A stretch of 64,000 nt of DNA from an uncultured Chryseobacterium sp. (GTDB lineage: Bacteria > Bacteroidota > Bacteroidia > Flavobacteriales > Weeksellaceae). Positions 17,606 to 26,112 of the stretch are shown here, in pieces. Each line of letters begins with the position of its first letter. The stretch's first letter is position 1. Below the pieces are notes generated by a model that was given only the letters and a program-made list of their open reading frames with translations, made no database searches and was not told the origin of the DNA. The DNA is taken from contig CAJYLH010000020.1 in NCBI GenBank assembly GCA_913775525.1, positions 62,001 through 126,000 on the forward strand, read 5' to 3'. The translations under genes were made by a program, and so were the position numbers.

Positions 17606-18514
17606 ATGACAGATCATAAAAATTTCGATGTAATCATTATCGGCGGAAGTTATTCGGGGTTATCAGCGGCAATGGCTTTGGGACGTTCTATACGGGATGT
17701 CCTGATTATTGACAGCGGTATGCCCTGTAACAGACAAACACCGCATTCACACAATTTCATCACCCAGGATGGAGTACAACCCGGTGAAATAGCTGAAAAA
17801 GCCAGGATACAGGTTCTACAATACGGCACAGTACAATTTCTTAACCGTATTGCTGTACAAGGAAGCCAAAACGAAAATGGTTTTGAAATCACCGTTGAAA
17901 CCGGCGAAATATTTGCATCGAAAAAACTCATTTTTGCAACAGGGATAAAAGATATAATGCCCGATATTAAAGGGTTTTCAGAATGTTGGGGCATATCCGT
18001 GATCCATTGTCCGTATTGCCACGGTTATGAATTCCGCGATCAGAACACAGCAATTATGTCAAACGGAGAAAAAGCATTTCACCTAAGCTCATTGGTTAAT
18101 AATTTAACCGATAAAATTACCATTCTAACCCGGGGAAAAGCTGAATTCAATGCTGAACAAACCGCAAAACTGAACCACCATAACATACAGGTTATAGAAG
18201 ATGAAATTACAGAAATAGAACATGAAAACGGACGGCTGAACAATGTAATTTTCAAAAACGGAAAAAAAATGAGTTTTGATGTCGTCTATTCATCTGTTCC
18301 ATTCCGGCAGCATTCTGACATCCCTGTTTCTTTAGGATGCGAAGTAACCGAGCAGGGTTACCTCAAAACAGATCACTTCCAGAAAACAACAGTTAAAGGA
18401 ATTTTTGCCTGTGGAGATAATTCAGCCATGATGCGTTCTGTTTCTTATGCCGTTTCTTCAGGCGGGATTGCAGGAAGTATGGTTAACAGGGAACTGACTG
18501 ATGAACAGTTCTGA
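17606..18514 (+). CDS. NAD(P)/FAD-dependent oxidoreductase, thioredoxin-reductase-like
   Basis: A 302-residue flavoprotein with an N-terminal FAD-binding motif VIIGGSYSGLSAA, a CPYC redox pair (Cys135 and Cys138 in CPYCHGYE) and a C-terminal FACGDNSAMMRSV segment. This matches the low-molecular-weight thioredoxin reductase fold. Members of this subgroup are not always true thioredoxin reductases; the electron acceptor is unknown. It follows the RidA lipoprotein gene under the Fur-family operator, which fits a metal- or oxidant-responsive unit. Confidence 0.87.
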   Translation: MTDHKNFDVIIIGGSYSGLSAAMALGRSIRDVLIIDSGMPCNRQTPHSHNFITQDGVQPGEIAEKARIQVLQYGTVQFLNRIAVQGSQNENGFEITVETGEIFASKKLIFATGIKDIMPDIKGFSECWGISVIHCPYCHGYEFRDQNTAIMSNGEKAFHLSSLVNNLTDKITILTRGKAEFNAEQTAKLNHHNIQVIEDEITEIEHENGRLNNVIFKNGKKMSFDVVYSSVPFRQHSDIPVSLGCEVTEQGYLKTDHFQKTTVKGIFACGDNSAMMRSVSYAVSSGGIAGSMVNRELTDEQF

Positions 18515-18542
18515 AATGATCCTGTACATGAGACCTAACAAT

Positions 18543-18569
18543 AAAAACCGACTTTAATAGCCGGTTTTT
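18543..18569 (+). terminator. Terminator after the oxidoreductase gene
   Basis: AAAAACCG pairs with CGGTTTTT. The rest of the 311-bp gap up to ilvE (18570-18825) is AT-rich and holds only the hairpin of the converging gene. Confidence 0.65.
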
Positions 18570-18713
18570 ATTGTATCGAAGATGTTTAACCTGTAATATA
18601 ATTTTCTTTTTTGCTAAAGTTCCATACTTCAATTATCAGGAATATCCTTATTCTGAATTATTTTGAAATACCACCTTCATAATGATGTAGGAAAACATGC
18701 AATTTCAAACAAA

Positions 18714-18798
18714 CAAAAAAAGCTGTCTCAAAAATAAAATCCTCTCTCAGAATCATTTCAGTAGATTCTTTGAGCATCATCTTACTTTTAAGACAGCC
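18714..18798 (-). terminator. Long-loop terminator of ilvE
   Basis: On the minus strand GCTGTCT and AGACAGC flank a 62-base loop that itself contains a GAATC/GATTC pair, and the outer arm runs into seven T residues. Confidence 0.5.
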
Positions 18799-18825
18799 TT
18801 ATGATGAAAAGGTCGTTATATAACC

Positions 18826-19899
18826 TTATACCGTTTCAAGGATATTTTTTTCTACGAGCACCCTCCAACCGAACGGATCTTCTGAAAGATTGCTCTGCAG
18901 GTCAACAAGGTCTTTTTTAAGCTGTGCCGCAAAGCTCTCCTCATCAGAAAGCTGAGGAAGGCTCAGTTTCTCGCCTTTATATCCTAAGGCCTGGAAGATT
19001 GTGGTTACTACCGCAGTCCCTACACCCCAAACCTCTTTCAGGGTACCGTTTTGCTGGGCTTCAATAACATCAGTAACTTTAATAGGCTCTACCCTTACAT
19101 CGATTCCTCTCCTTTTCGCCAGCTGTATAAAGCTGTCTCTGGTAACACCGTCCAGGATCTTTTCAGAAGTCGGAGGTGTATAAATCGTATCGTTGATTCT
19201 TACGAATACATTCATCGTTCCGCTTTCTTCAAAATATTCATGGGTGGCATCATCAGTCCAGATAATCTGCTCATAACCTTCTTCAATAGCCAGTTGGGTC
19301 GGATAAAAAGAAGCGGCGTAATTTCCTGCAGCTTTGGCAGAACCTACTCCACCGCTGGCAGCTCTTGAATAATGATCTGAAATTTTCACGGAAACCGGTT
19401 CCGTATAATAGCTTTTCGCCGGCGTCGCTACAATGGCAAACATATATTTGTTCGCTATTCTGGCTTTAAGAGCTTCTTCTGTAGCGAAAATCAGGGGTCT
19501 GATATACAGAGACATTCCTTCACCATCAGGGATCCAGTTTCTGTCGATGTCTACAAGAGCTTTGAGCCCGTCAATGAACATCTCCTCTGTCACTTCCGGC
19601 ATAGCCAGACGCTTCGCTGATTTATTGATACGTTCAAAATTCTTTTCAGGCCTGAAAAGGAAAACCTGCCCGTCCTTGTCTTTATAAGCTTTCATTCCTT
19701 CGAAACAAGCCTGTCCGTAATTTACGCCCATCATTGCAGGTGTAAAAGGGATCGGACCGTACGGTACTAATTTTACATCGCCCCACTTCCCGTTCTCATA
19801 CTCACAAATGATCATATGATCGATGAAAGTATTTCCGAATGAGAAATTTTCCGGGTCAAATGCAGAAATCCTGGAGTTTTCAGTTTTTTGAATTATCAT
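18826..19899 (-). CDS. ilvE: Branched-chain amino acid aminotransferase
   Basis: A 357-residue fold-type IV PLP enzyme that makes the last transamination step of leucine, isoleucine and valine synthesis. Recognisable parts are GQACFEGMKAY, IRPLIFATEE, the VGSAKAAGNYAAS stretch containing the PLP-bound lysine region, and EESGTMNVFV. It is monocistronic here, with a long-loop terminator downstream and the mnmD promoter divergent upstream. Confidence 0.94.
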   Translation of the reverse strand: MIIQKTENSRISAFDPENFSFGNTFIDHMIICEYENGKWGDVKLVPYGPIPFTPAMMGVNYGQACFEGMKAYKDKDGQVFLFRPEKNFERINKSAKRLAMPEVTEEMFIDGLKALVDIDRNWIPDGEGMSLYIRPLIFATEEALKARIANKYMFAIVATPAKSYYTEPVSVKISDHYSRAASGGVGSAKAAGNYAASFYPTQLAIEEGYEQIIWTDDATHEYFEESGTMNVFVRINDTIYTPPTSEKILDGVTRDSFIQLAKRRGIDVRVEPIKVTDVIEAQQNGTLKEVWGVGTAVVTTIFQALGYKGEKLSLPQLSDEESFAAQLKKDLVDLQSNLSEDPFGWRVLVEKNILETV

Positions 19900-19963
19900 T
19901 TCTAAAATTTTTTATGATGTTCCACAAATTTAATATAATTTTCCAAATATAAAAATTTTGGAG

Positions 19964-19971
19964 TAAATTTG
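19964..19971 (+). promoter_or_regulatory. Promoter -7 box of mnmD
   Basis: TAAATTTG matches TAnnTTTG exactly. Transcription from it would begin only about 6-8 bases before the preferred TTG start at 19984, giving an almost leaderless mRNA. Confidence 0.5.
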
Positions 19972-19983
19972 GCAAAAAATAGA

Positions 19984-20658
19984 TTGAAAAGAGAAATAAA
20001 GACCACGAATGACGGAAGTAAAACACTGTTTATCAATGATTTGAATGAAAACTACCATTCCCATCACGGAGCCTTACAGGAAGCCGAACACGTGTTTATT
20101 AAAAATGGAATGAATCTGATTAATGATTACGAAATTAATATTTTAGAACTGGGTTTTGGTACAGGTCTAAACGTTTTGGTAACAATTAATGAATATTTAA
20201 AAACTGACAAAAATCATGTAATCCATTATTTTTCCCTCGAAAAGTATCCGGTAAATGAATCGGAAGTAAATGATCTGGCTTATTTTGAACTCTTTGATAA
20301 TCCTGAGTTTAAAAATATTTATCATAAAATTCATGAAGCAGAATGGGAAAACCCCATGGAAATTATTACCGGCTTCTACCTGCATAAGATCCAGTGTGAC
20401 TTTTTTGATCTGAAAACCATTAGCTTACCGAAAATCAATCTTGTTTATTATGACTGCTTTGGAGCAAGAGTTCAGCCTGATCTTTGGGAAAAGCCCCTGT
20501 TTGAGCTGGTTGCTGACAAAATGAGCATGAACGGACTGTTAACAACGTATTCATCTAAAGGCAGCGTACGCAGGATCCTGCAGGAGCTCGGTTTCAGAGT
20601 CGAAAAAAAACAGGGTCCTCCCGGGAAAAGGGAAATGATCAACGCAGTGAAGTTATGA
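19984..20658 (+). CDS. mnmD: tRNA 5-(aminomethyl)-2-thiouridine methyltransferase, MnmD
   Basis: A SAM-dependent methyltransferase with ILELGFGTGLNVLV as the SAM-binding motif I and INLVYYDCFGARVQPDLW as the catalytic motif. It corresponds to the stand-alone methylase half of E. coli MnmC, which finishes the mnm5s2U34 modification of tRNA wobble bases. No ATG is available at the N-terminus. I choose TTG at 19984, which gives the family-like start LKREIKTTNDGSKT; a second TTG at 19969 lies inside the promoter box and is less likely. Confidence 0.85.
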   Translation: MKREIKTTNDGSKTLFINDLNENYHSHHGALQEAEHVFIKNGMNLINDYEINILELGFGTGLNVLVTINEYLKTDKNHVIHYFSLEKYPVNESEVNDLAYFELFDNPEFKNIYHKIHEAEWENPMEIITGFYLHKIQCDFFDLKTISLPKINLVYYDCFGARVQPDLWEKPLFELVADKMSMNGLLTTYSSKGSVRRILQELGFRVEKKQGPPGKREMINAVKL

Positions 20659-20673
20659 GCAATAGGAATGAAT

Positions 20674-20708
20674 GATAATTGATAATTGATAATTGATAAT
20701 TGATAATT
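20674..20708 (+). repeat. 7-bp tandem repeat, five copies
   Basis: GATAATT is repeated five times without error, followed by a partial copy. It lies 16 bp after the mnmD stop in a non-coding gap. Confidence 0.9.
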
Positions 20709-20748
20709 GATATTGACGGATTATAAGAGGTATAAGCTATACATTATC

Positions 20749-20786
20749 ATAAATACATAAATACATGAATACGCAAATACATCAAT
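20749..20786 (+). repeat. Degenerate 8-bp repeat
   Basis: Imperfect copies of AAATACAT (one reads GAATACGC) run for about 38 bases before the nudix gene. No function is apparent. Confidence 0.6.
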
Positions 20787-20843
20787 CCTACCACCATTCA
20801 CTTTAATCATTTTTACGTATTTTAGCCTTACAAAATAGGACAT

Positions 20844-21260
20844 ATGATAGACAACATCAACATCAGGGTATACGCCTGCGTTGTAAAAGACCAGAAGGTA
20901 CTGACCTTATTTGAAGAATATGCCGGTGAGCCGCTGATGAAATTTCCGGGTGGCGGATTAGAATATGGTGAGGGAGTACTGGATTGTCTCCACCGTGAAT
21001 TTGACGAGGAGCTTAATGTAAAAATTGATATTGTAGGCCATCTGTATACACAGGAAAATTTCCTGGTTTCAAGGTTTAAAGAAAATGAACAGTTACTGAC
21101 CATCTATTATCTGGTTGACATCATTAATGAAGAAGATTTCCTGATCCTGGATCCGTGTATTGAAAAGACCGAATGGATAGATATCAACAGGCAGGATAAT
21201 CCGTTTGTGCTTCCGGTAGATAAAATTGTATTTGATATATTAAAAGAAAAATTCCTGTAA
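20844..21260 (+). CDS. NUDIX hydrolase
   Basis: A 138-residue protein with a complete Nudix box: GGGLEYGEGVLDCLHREF continuing into DEELNV, which supplies the REUxEE metal-binding glutamates. Such enzymes hydrolyse nucleoside diphosphate derivatives; the substrate is not predictable. Its stop codon lies in the left arm of the terminator hairpin that follows. Confidence 0.88.
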   Translation: MIDNINIRVYACVVKDQKVLTLFEEYAGEPLMKFPGGGLEYGEGVLDCLHREFDEELNVKIDIVGHLYTQENFLVSRFKENEQLLTIYYLVDIINEEDFLILDPCIEKTEWIDINRQDNPFVLPVDKIVFDILKEKFL

Positions 21261-21276
21261 GATTACAGGAATTTTT
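21249..21276. terminator. Bidirectional hairpin terminator
   Basis: AATTCCTGTAA (containing the nudix stop codon) pairs with TTACAGGAATT around two bases, with A and T runs outside. It serves both converging genes. Confidence 0.8.
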
Positions 21277-21282
21277 CTTTAT

Positions 21283-21987
21283 TTACTTTCTGACTCTGAA
21301 ATCGCTGGCTCCGGGATAAGGCTGAAGATACCCTGAATTCCAGTTAGACTGCAGCAGGGATTCCAGGAACTCATCTGTACGGTTCACATGAGGATTATAC
21401 TGGTCCTTAAGGTCTATATCAGCCATCTTGCCCTTTACATTCCACCAGAAAGCGCTCCAGCCTCCTCTGAGTTCCTTAATAATTTCATAGACGTTTTTGC
21501 CGGTAGCCCGGTTCATCAGTTTTCCAAATATCTGCCCTTCCGTAGTGGTCAGGTCCCTCAGCTGTTTTTCATACTGATCGGCCAGCATATTCTGACGGTC
21601 CTTCATGAACTTCCTTTTGGTCTTGCTGTCCATGTTCGACATATCTTTACGGATATCCCTGTACTGCTGTAAGGCAGTCAGGAATAATGGGTATACCCGG
21701 TATAGTTTTTTATTGAGAAAATAATAATAATTCCTGTCCAGCTGGTTATTGAACCTGGGCTTGTTCATCAGGACCAGCTCATCCATAACCACTACTGTTT
21801 CCCCGTTTATTTCATAGATTTTAGCCTTCTGCTTTTCATCGTAATAATACTTATTCCCGAATTCATCCGTTTTAAGCAATTCCTGGGGATATTGGTTCAG
21901 CGGCCTGGCAATGACAGAATCCCGTTGCCCGAAAACACATGCGCTAAAAAACAGCAGGAAAAGGCAGGTCATCTTATTAAAATTCAT
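21283..21987 (-). CDS. DUF4294 family secreted protein
   Basis: A protein of about 234 residues with signal peptide MNFNKMTCLFLLFFSA then VFGQ. The central part (YYYFLNKKLYRVYPLFLTAL and KRKFMKDRQNM) matches the Bacteroidota family DUF4294. A conserved LRGGWSAFWWNVKGKMADI stretch lies near the C-terminus. The function is unknown. It is divergent from the M42 aminopeptidase gene, with only 51 bp between starts, an arrangement that seems conserved in related genomes as far as I recall. Confidence 0.82.
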   Translation of the reverse strand: MNFNKMTCLFLLFFSACVFGQRDSVIARPLNQYPQELLKTDEFGNKYYYDEKQKAKIYEINGETVVVMDELVLMNKPRFNNQLDRNYYYFLNKKLYRVYPLFLTALQQYRDIRKDMSNMDSKTKRKFMKDRQNMLADQYEKQLRDLTTTEGQIFGKLMNRATGKNVYEIIKELRGGWSAFWWNVKGKMADIDLKDQYNPHVNRTDEFLESLLQSNWNSGYLQPYPGASDFRVRK

Positions 21988-22038
21988 TATTTTTACATTC
22001 ATAATAACAAATATTCATATCAAAAATCATTCCTTCTT

Positions 22039-23112
22039 ATGAAATTTGAAAAGAAATCTTTAGGATTTTTACAAGACTATCTAAACACTTCATCACCAAC
22101 AGGTTACGAACATCAGGGACAGAAAATATGGATGGATTACATCCGTCCTTATGTGGATACAATAGAAATAGATCATTATGGAACCTGCTACGGAATTATC
22201 AATCCTGAGGCTGAATTTAAAGTGGTCATCGAAGCCCATGCTGATGAAATTTCCTGGTATGTTAATTATATCACTGATGACGGTCTTATTTATGTGATCC
22301 GGAACGGAGGATCAGACCAGACCATCGCACCGTCCAAAGTGGTTCATATCCATGGAGAGAAAGGGGTGATAAAAGGTGTTTTTGGCTGGCCGGCTATCCA
22401 TACCCGGACCAACCAGAATGAGCCTGTCCCTAAAATTGAAAATATTTTCATCGACTGTGGCGCTACCTCAAAAGAAGAAGTTGAGGAGCTCGGTATTTTT
22501 GTAGGTTGCATGATCACATATCCTGATGAGTTCTTTGAAATGAACGACCGGTATTTTGTGTGCAGGGCACTGGATAACAGAATTGGCGGATTTATGATTG
22601 CCGAAGTAGCCAGGCTTTTAAAGGAAAACGGATATACCCTTCCTTTCGGTCTGTACATTACCAATTCGGTACAGGAAGAGGTCGGTCTTTACGGGGCAGA
22701 CATGATCGCAGATACCATCAAGCCTAATATTGCGATCGTAACAGACGTTACCCATGATACGAGTACCCCGATGATCGAGAAGAAAAAGGAAGGGGACCAG
22801 AAATGCGGAAACGGCCCTGTTGTTTTCTTTGCACCTAGTGTTCACCATACCATCCGGGAACTGATCATTGAAACCGCCAAAGAAAAAGAAATTCCATTCC
22901 AGAGAGCAGCGGCCAGCCGGGCTACTGGAACCGATACGGATGCATTTGCGCATTCCAACGGCGGTGTTCCGAGTGCTCTGATTTCCCTGCCTTTGCGCTA
23001 TATGCACACTACAGTAGAAATGGTCTCTAAAGAAGATGTAGGCCATGTGATCCAGCTTATTTATGAAACGTTGCTGAAGATCCAGCCGGAAATGAAGCTG
23101 AAGTATCACTAA
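22039..23112 (+). CDS. M42 family metallopeptidase (glutamyl aminopeptidase-like)
   Basis: A 357-residue cytoplasmic di-metal aminopeptidase. Key parts are the ligand segments EAHADEISW and ALDNRIGG, the catalytic Glu region NSVQEEVGLYGA, VTDVTHD and the C-terminal RYMHTTVEMV. The open frame extends 49 codons further upstream, but the start at MKFEKKSLG fits the family and the extension overlaps the divergent gene's start. Members trim N-terminal residues from peptides and form large tetrahedral oligomers; that is family knowledge. Confidence 0.92.
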   Translation: MKFEKKSLGFLQDYLNTSSPTGYEHQGQKIWMDYIRPYVDTIEIDHYGTCYGIINPEAEFKVVIEAHADEISWYVNYITDDGLIYVIRNGGSDQTIAPSKVVHIHGEKGVIKGVFGWPAIHTRTNQNEPVPKIENIFIDCGATSKEEVEELGIFVGCMITYPDEFFEMNDRYFVCRALDNRIGGFMIAEVARLLKENGYTLPFGLYITNSVQEEVGLYGADMIADTIKPNIAIVTDVTHDTSTPMIEKKKEGDQKCGNGPVVFFAPSVHHTIRELIIETAKEKEIPFQRAAASRATGTDTDAFAHSNGGVPSALISLPLRYMHTTVEMVSKEDVGHVIQLIYETLLKIQPEMKLKYH

Positions 23113-23204
23113 GATAATTGATGAATGATGACTGATGAAAGATAGCGCTATAGGCATTATCAGTATGTATAAGATTTAATTTAAAGTAAACGATAAAAAG
23201 TAAA

Positions 23205-23855
23205 ATGAAAACAAAGCTTATTGCTCCTTCCCTGTTAGCCGCAGATTTCGGTAACCTCCAAAGAGATATAGAAATGGTTAACCAGTCCCAGGCAGATTGG
23301 TTCCACGTGGATGTTATGGACGGAAGGTTCGTCCCGAATATCTCATTCGGTTTTCCAGTCATGAAAACTGTACAGCAGCATGCGAAAAAATTCGTAGACG
23401 TTCATTTGATGATTGTAGAACCGGAAAAATATGTGGAAGAATTTATTGACCACGGTGCTGATTTGGTATCCGTACATTATGAAGCCTGTGTACACCTTCA
23501 CAGGACTATCCACCATATTCAGAGTAAAGGAGCGAAGGCAGGTGTCGTATTGAATCCTTCCACCCCTGTGTTACTGCTTGAAGATATTATTGCAGACGTG
23601 GATCTGGTGCTCCTGATGAGCGTAAATCCGGGATTCGGGGGACAGAAATTCATTGATAATACGTATAAAAAGATTTCTGAAACCAAGGATCTTATCCTGA
23701 GCAACAATTCCACAGCCCTGATTCAGATTGACGGAGGGGTGAACCTGGATAACGCTTCAAAACTTTTCGAAGCAGGAGCAGATGTCCTGGTAGCCGGAAA
23801 TGCCGTGTTCTCTGCTGAGAATCCGGAAAAGACGATTGAACTTTTAAAGATCTGA
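23205..23855 (+). CDS. rpe: Ribulose-phosphate 3-epimerase
   Basis: A TIM-barrel enzyme of the pentose phosphate pathway that interconverts ribulose 5-phosphate and xylulose 5-phosphate. Its signatures are APSLLAADFGNL, HVDVMDGRFVPN, VHLMI and VNPGFGGQKF, and the second catalytic Asp lies in LIQIDGGV. At 216 residues it has normal length. A terminator follows. Confidence 0.95.
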   Translation: MKTKLIAPSLLAADFGNLQRDIEMVNQSQADWFHVDVMDGRFVPNISFGFPVMKTVQQHAKKFVDVHLMIVEPEKYVEEFIDHGADLVSVHYEACVHLHRTIHHIQSKGAKAGVVLNPSTPVLLLEDIIADVDLVLLMSVNPGFGGQKFIDNTYKKISETKDLILSNNSTALIQIDGGVNLDNASKLFEAGADVLVAGNAVFSAENPEKTIELLKI

Positions 23856-23883
23856 TCTTTTATACCATACTTATAACATAAAA

Positions 23884-23908
23884 GGCAGCCGGGTGGCTGC
23901 CTCTTTCT
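23884..23908 (+). terminator. Terminator after rpe
   Basis: GGCAGCC-GGGT-GGCTGCC followed by TCTTTCTT. Confidence 0.75.
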
Positions 23909-24204
23909 TGTGTAGAGTAGTAGAATTAAGCTTACATGGTTACCAATCTATAATAAGATTGAATGCTTATATTTTGTTTATTGTGATACAAAGATGCATA
24001 AATCATCTGAAAGGCACATCCGTATAAATACGTAATTTTTATTTTGCGTATTTGCCCCTATGCAGCCTGACAAGACACTGTAACTGATAAATCATCATTA
24101 TGATGCTATTAGAATGGCCTTTGAAAAAGCGAATTATACACCTGCTGTGGTGTGTATGTCATTTTGGCACAGGGAAATCAGGATAAACAGTTTGTCAATA
24201 TGTC
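23909..24204. other. Non-coding gap between rpe and ndk
   Basis: No convincing ORF. It holds an imperfect palindrome TACACC-TGCTGT-GGTGTGTA (24137-24156) and a TTTTGGCACA element at 24172-24181 that resembles half of a sigma-54 promoter but lacks a -12 GC. Otherwise I see nothing. Confidence 0.4.
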
Positions 24205-24230
24205 ACAAAAAAGCCGGGAAAACTCCCGGC
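24205..24230 (-). terminator. Terminator of ndk
   Basis: GCCGGGA-AAAC-TCCCGGC with an A run on its left, which is a U run on the minus strand, 22 bp after the ndk stop. Confidence 0.85.
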
Positions 24231-24251
24231 TCCTTATGGTATAAAATATTC

Positions 24252-24668
24252 TTAAAATATTTCTCTTCCTGAAAAATGGAATTGTGCTTCGATCAATGCA
24301 TTCTCATCAGAATCTGATCCGTGAACTGCATTCTCCCCTACGCTTCTGGCGAACATCTTTCTGATGGTTCCTTCAGCGGCATCAGCAGGATTGGTAGCTC
24401 CGATCAACGTTCTGAAATCTTCTACAGCATTATCCTTTTCCAATACTGCTGCTACGATTGGTCCTGAGCTCATAAATTCTACCAATTCTCCGTAGAAAGG
24501 TCTTTCTGAATGTACTTCATAGAATTTTTTAGCATCAGCAACAGTAAGCTGCGTCAGTTTCATTGCTTTGATTCTGAAACCTGCCTCAGAGATTTTCCCC
24601 AGTATGGCCCCAATATGTCCGTCAGCAACTGCATCAGGCTTAATCATCGTGAATGTAATGTTAGACAT
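24252..24668 (-). CDS. ndk: Nucleoside diphosphate kinase
   Basis: The 138-residue enzyme transfers the gamma phosphate between nucleotides through a phosphohistidine. The active site is His116 in NAVHGSDS, and the N-terminus [10 protein letters not shown] is diagnostic. It is monocistronic with its own terminator. A near-consensus -7 element TAATTTCG lies upstream on the minus strand. Confidence 0.95.
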   Translation of the reverse strand: MSNITFTMIKPDAVADGHIGAILGKISEAGFRIKAMKLTQLTVADAKKFYEVHSERPFYGELVEFMSSGPIVAAVLEKDNAVEDFRTLIGATNPADAAEGTIRKMFARSVGENAVHGSDSDENALIEAQFHFSGREIF

Positions 24669-24777
24669 AAATATAGTAATTTTTTAATGGCGCGAAATTA
24701 CAAAAAAATACCTTTAATAGCATTTAATTTTTTCACAACATAAAAATATTTTGAAATTTATTAAAAACAAAAATATT

Positions 24778-24795
24778 TTGGCACAGTAATTGTTT
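24778..24795 (+). promoter_or_regulatory. Possible sigma-54 promoter in front of a short RNA
   Basis: TTGGCACA-GTAA-TTGTT has the -24 GG at 24780-24781 and a -12 GT at 24792-24793 with the exact 12-base spacing, close to TGGCACR-N4-TTGC. No gene follows on this strand, only a terminator 55 bp later. Confidence 0.4.
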
Positions 24796-24804
24796 ATTAC
24801 ATTC

Positions 24805-24870
24805 CGATTCTCATGTTTAATTTGAGTTTTCATGGTTATTAGTTTTTACCCAGCTTCGGCTGGGTTTTTT
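24805..24870 (+). ncRNA. Candidate small RNA of about 66 nt
   Basis: The stretch begins about 12 bases after the sigma-54-like element and ends in a textbook terminator (CCCAGC-TTCG-GCTGGG-T6). No protein gene ends here, so the terminator needs some other transcript. A nine-codon ORF (ATG at 24813, TAG at 24840) is present and could be a leader peptide, but its position may be chance. The call is inference from promoter-plus-terminator architecture. Confidence 0.4.
24849..24870 (+). terminator. Orphan rho-independent terminator
   Basis: Six GC-rich pairs closed by a UUCG tetraloop and followed by TTTTTT. There is no plus-strand protein gene within 1 kb upstream. Confidence 0.85.
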
Positions 24871-25146
24871 ATTTTAATGGATTTGTATATATACTTATTA
24901 TATAAATAAGTACTTAAAATAAATCAGACATCGAAAGTAAGTATGCGGATTAAATAACAGGAAAAAGTACTGATTTCTAAGATGCCTATCCATGCGGAAG
25001 CCAGAAATCATAGAAATTGAGATGCATGGAAACTTTTATTAAGTGTCCATCGTATTATACGCTAAAAAAATCGAAAAACCCCTTAAATTCCAGGATAGTC
25101 TTGAGCAAAATGCACTGTATAATGTATACCATACATTACACCTACG
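24871..25146. other. Non-coding gap between the orphan terminator and rsgA
   Basis: AT-rich with two perfect hairpins: TACTTATT/AATAAGTA at 24892-24912 and TAATGTAT/ATACATTA at 25120-25138. The second lies just after the rsgA stop and may be its weak terminator. No ORF is supported. Confidence 0.4.
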
Positions 25147-26073
25147 CTATTTCTGCACGGCCTCTTCCGCTTCATCCATCAGTTTGATATAAGTGGCATA
25201 CCGGGATTCAAAAATATCTCCGGTTTCCAAGCCGGCGATGACAGCACATTTGGGTTCGTTGATGTGAAGGCAGTTATGGAACTTACATTCTTCCCTTTTT
25301 TTGAATATTTCCGGGAAATAATGCTGCACCTCCTCCTTTTCGATATCGATCATTGCAAATTCACGGACTCCGGGAGTATCAATGACATTCCCGCCAAAGT
25401 TCCAGAAATACATCTGGGCAAAAGTCGTGGTATGCTTACCTTTGAGGTGCGTGTCCGATATTTCTGAAGTTCTGAGATTAAGTCCGGGCTGAAGTGCATT
25501 AACGAGGGTAGATTTACCGCATCCGGAATGTCCGAAGAACACGGATGTCTGATCCTTGAGCAAGTCCTGTAATTGGTCAAGGTGAAGCTTTGTATAAGAA
25601 GAGATTTCTAAGGTGTTATAACCGATATTTTGATAGAGGAATTCAATATCCTTTACCATTTCAGCCTCCTCTTCATTAAGAACATCCATTTTATTGAACA
25701 GGATGAGTGGTGTAATGTTGTACGCTTCACAACAGGCCAGAAAGCGGTCCAGAAACCCTAAAGATGTTTCAGGATGTTTCAACGTAAAAATAAAACAGGC
25801 CAGATCAATATTGGACGCAATGATATGCGCTTCTTTGGAAAGGTTGACCGATTTCCGGATCAGGTAATTCCTGCGCGGCTCTATTTTGGTGATCCAGGCA
25901 ATATCATCTTTCTCCAGCTGGAATTCCACATGATCTCCCACAGCAAGAGGATTGGTAAGCCGGGTTTTCAGGAGTTTGAATTTCCCGCGTATCCTGGCTT
26001 CAAAAATGGCATCGGTTTCCAGATCGAGGACCTGATACCAGCTTCCTGTAGATTTGATGATTTTTCCTTTCAT
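25147..26073 (-). CDS. rsgA: Ribosome biogenesis GTPase RsgA
   Basis: A circularly permuted GTPase that helps mature the 30S subunit. An OB-fold occupies residues 1-70. The GTPase motifs appear in permuted order: LFNKMDVL (G4) comes before GHSGCGKSTLVN (G1) and DTPGVREF (G3). The C-terminal zinc knuckle CKFHNCLHINEPKC is complete. Length 308 is typical. It lies downstream of aroG on the same strand, separated by a large inverted repeat. Confidence 0.94.
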   Translation of the reverse strand: MKGKIIKSTGSWYQVLDLETDAIFEARIRGKFKLLKTRLTNPLAVGDHVEFQLEKDDIAWITKIEPRRNYLIRKSVNLSKEAHIIASNIDLACFIFTLKHPETSLGFLDRFLACCEAYNITPLILFNKMDVLNEEEAEMVKDIEFLYQNIGYNTLEISSYTKLHLDQLQDLLKDQTSVFFGHSGCGKSTLVNALQPGLNLRTSEISDTHLKGKHTTTFAQMYFWNFGGNVIDTPGVREFAMIDIEKEEVQHYFPEIFKKREECKFHNCLHINEPKCAVIAGLETGDIFESRYATYIKLMDEAEEAVQK

Positions 26074-26112
26074 ATTTTACAGGTACAAATATAGGAAATT
26101 AGAAGATAGTAA

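Noticed and set aside
20674-20786. Tandem 7-bp and 8-bp repeats considered as a CRISPR or origin element
   Set aside because: Repeat units are too short, without spacers, and there is no cas or dnaA gene nearby. They look like simple-sequence expansions.
21892-22038. 49-codon N-terminal extension of the M42 protein
   Set aside because: It overlaps the divergent DUF4294 start region and has no resemblance to the family.
22344-22664. Minus-strand ORF inside the M42 gene
   Set aside because: It lies fully within a highly conserved coding region on the other strand.
24163-24195. Possible third sigma-54 promoter (TTTTGGCACAGGGA)
   Set aside because: The -24 half is good, but the position 12 bases later reads TC, not GC.
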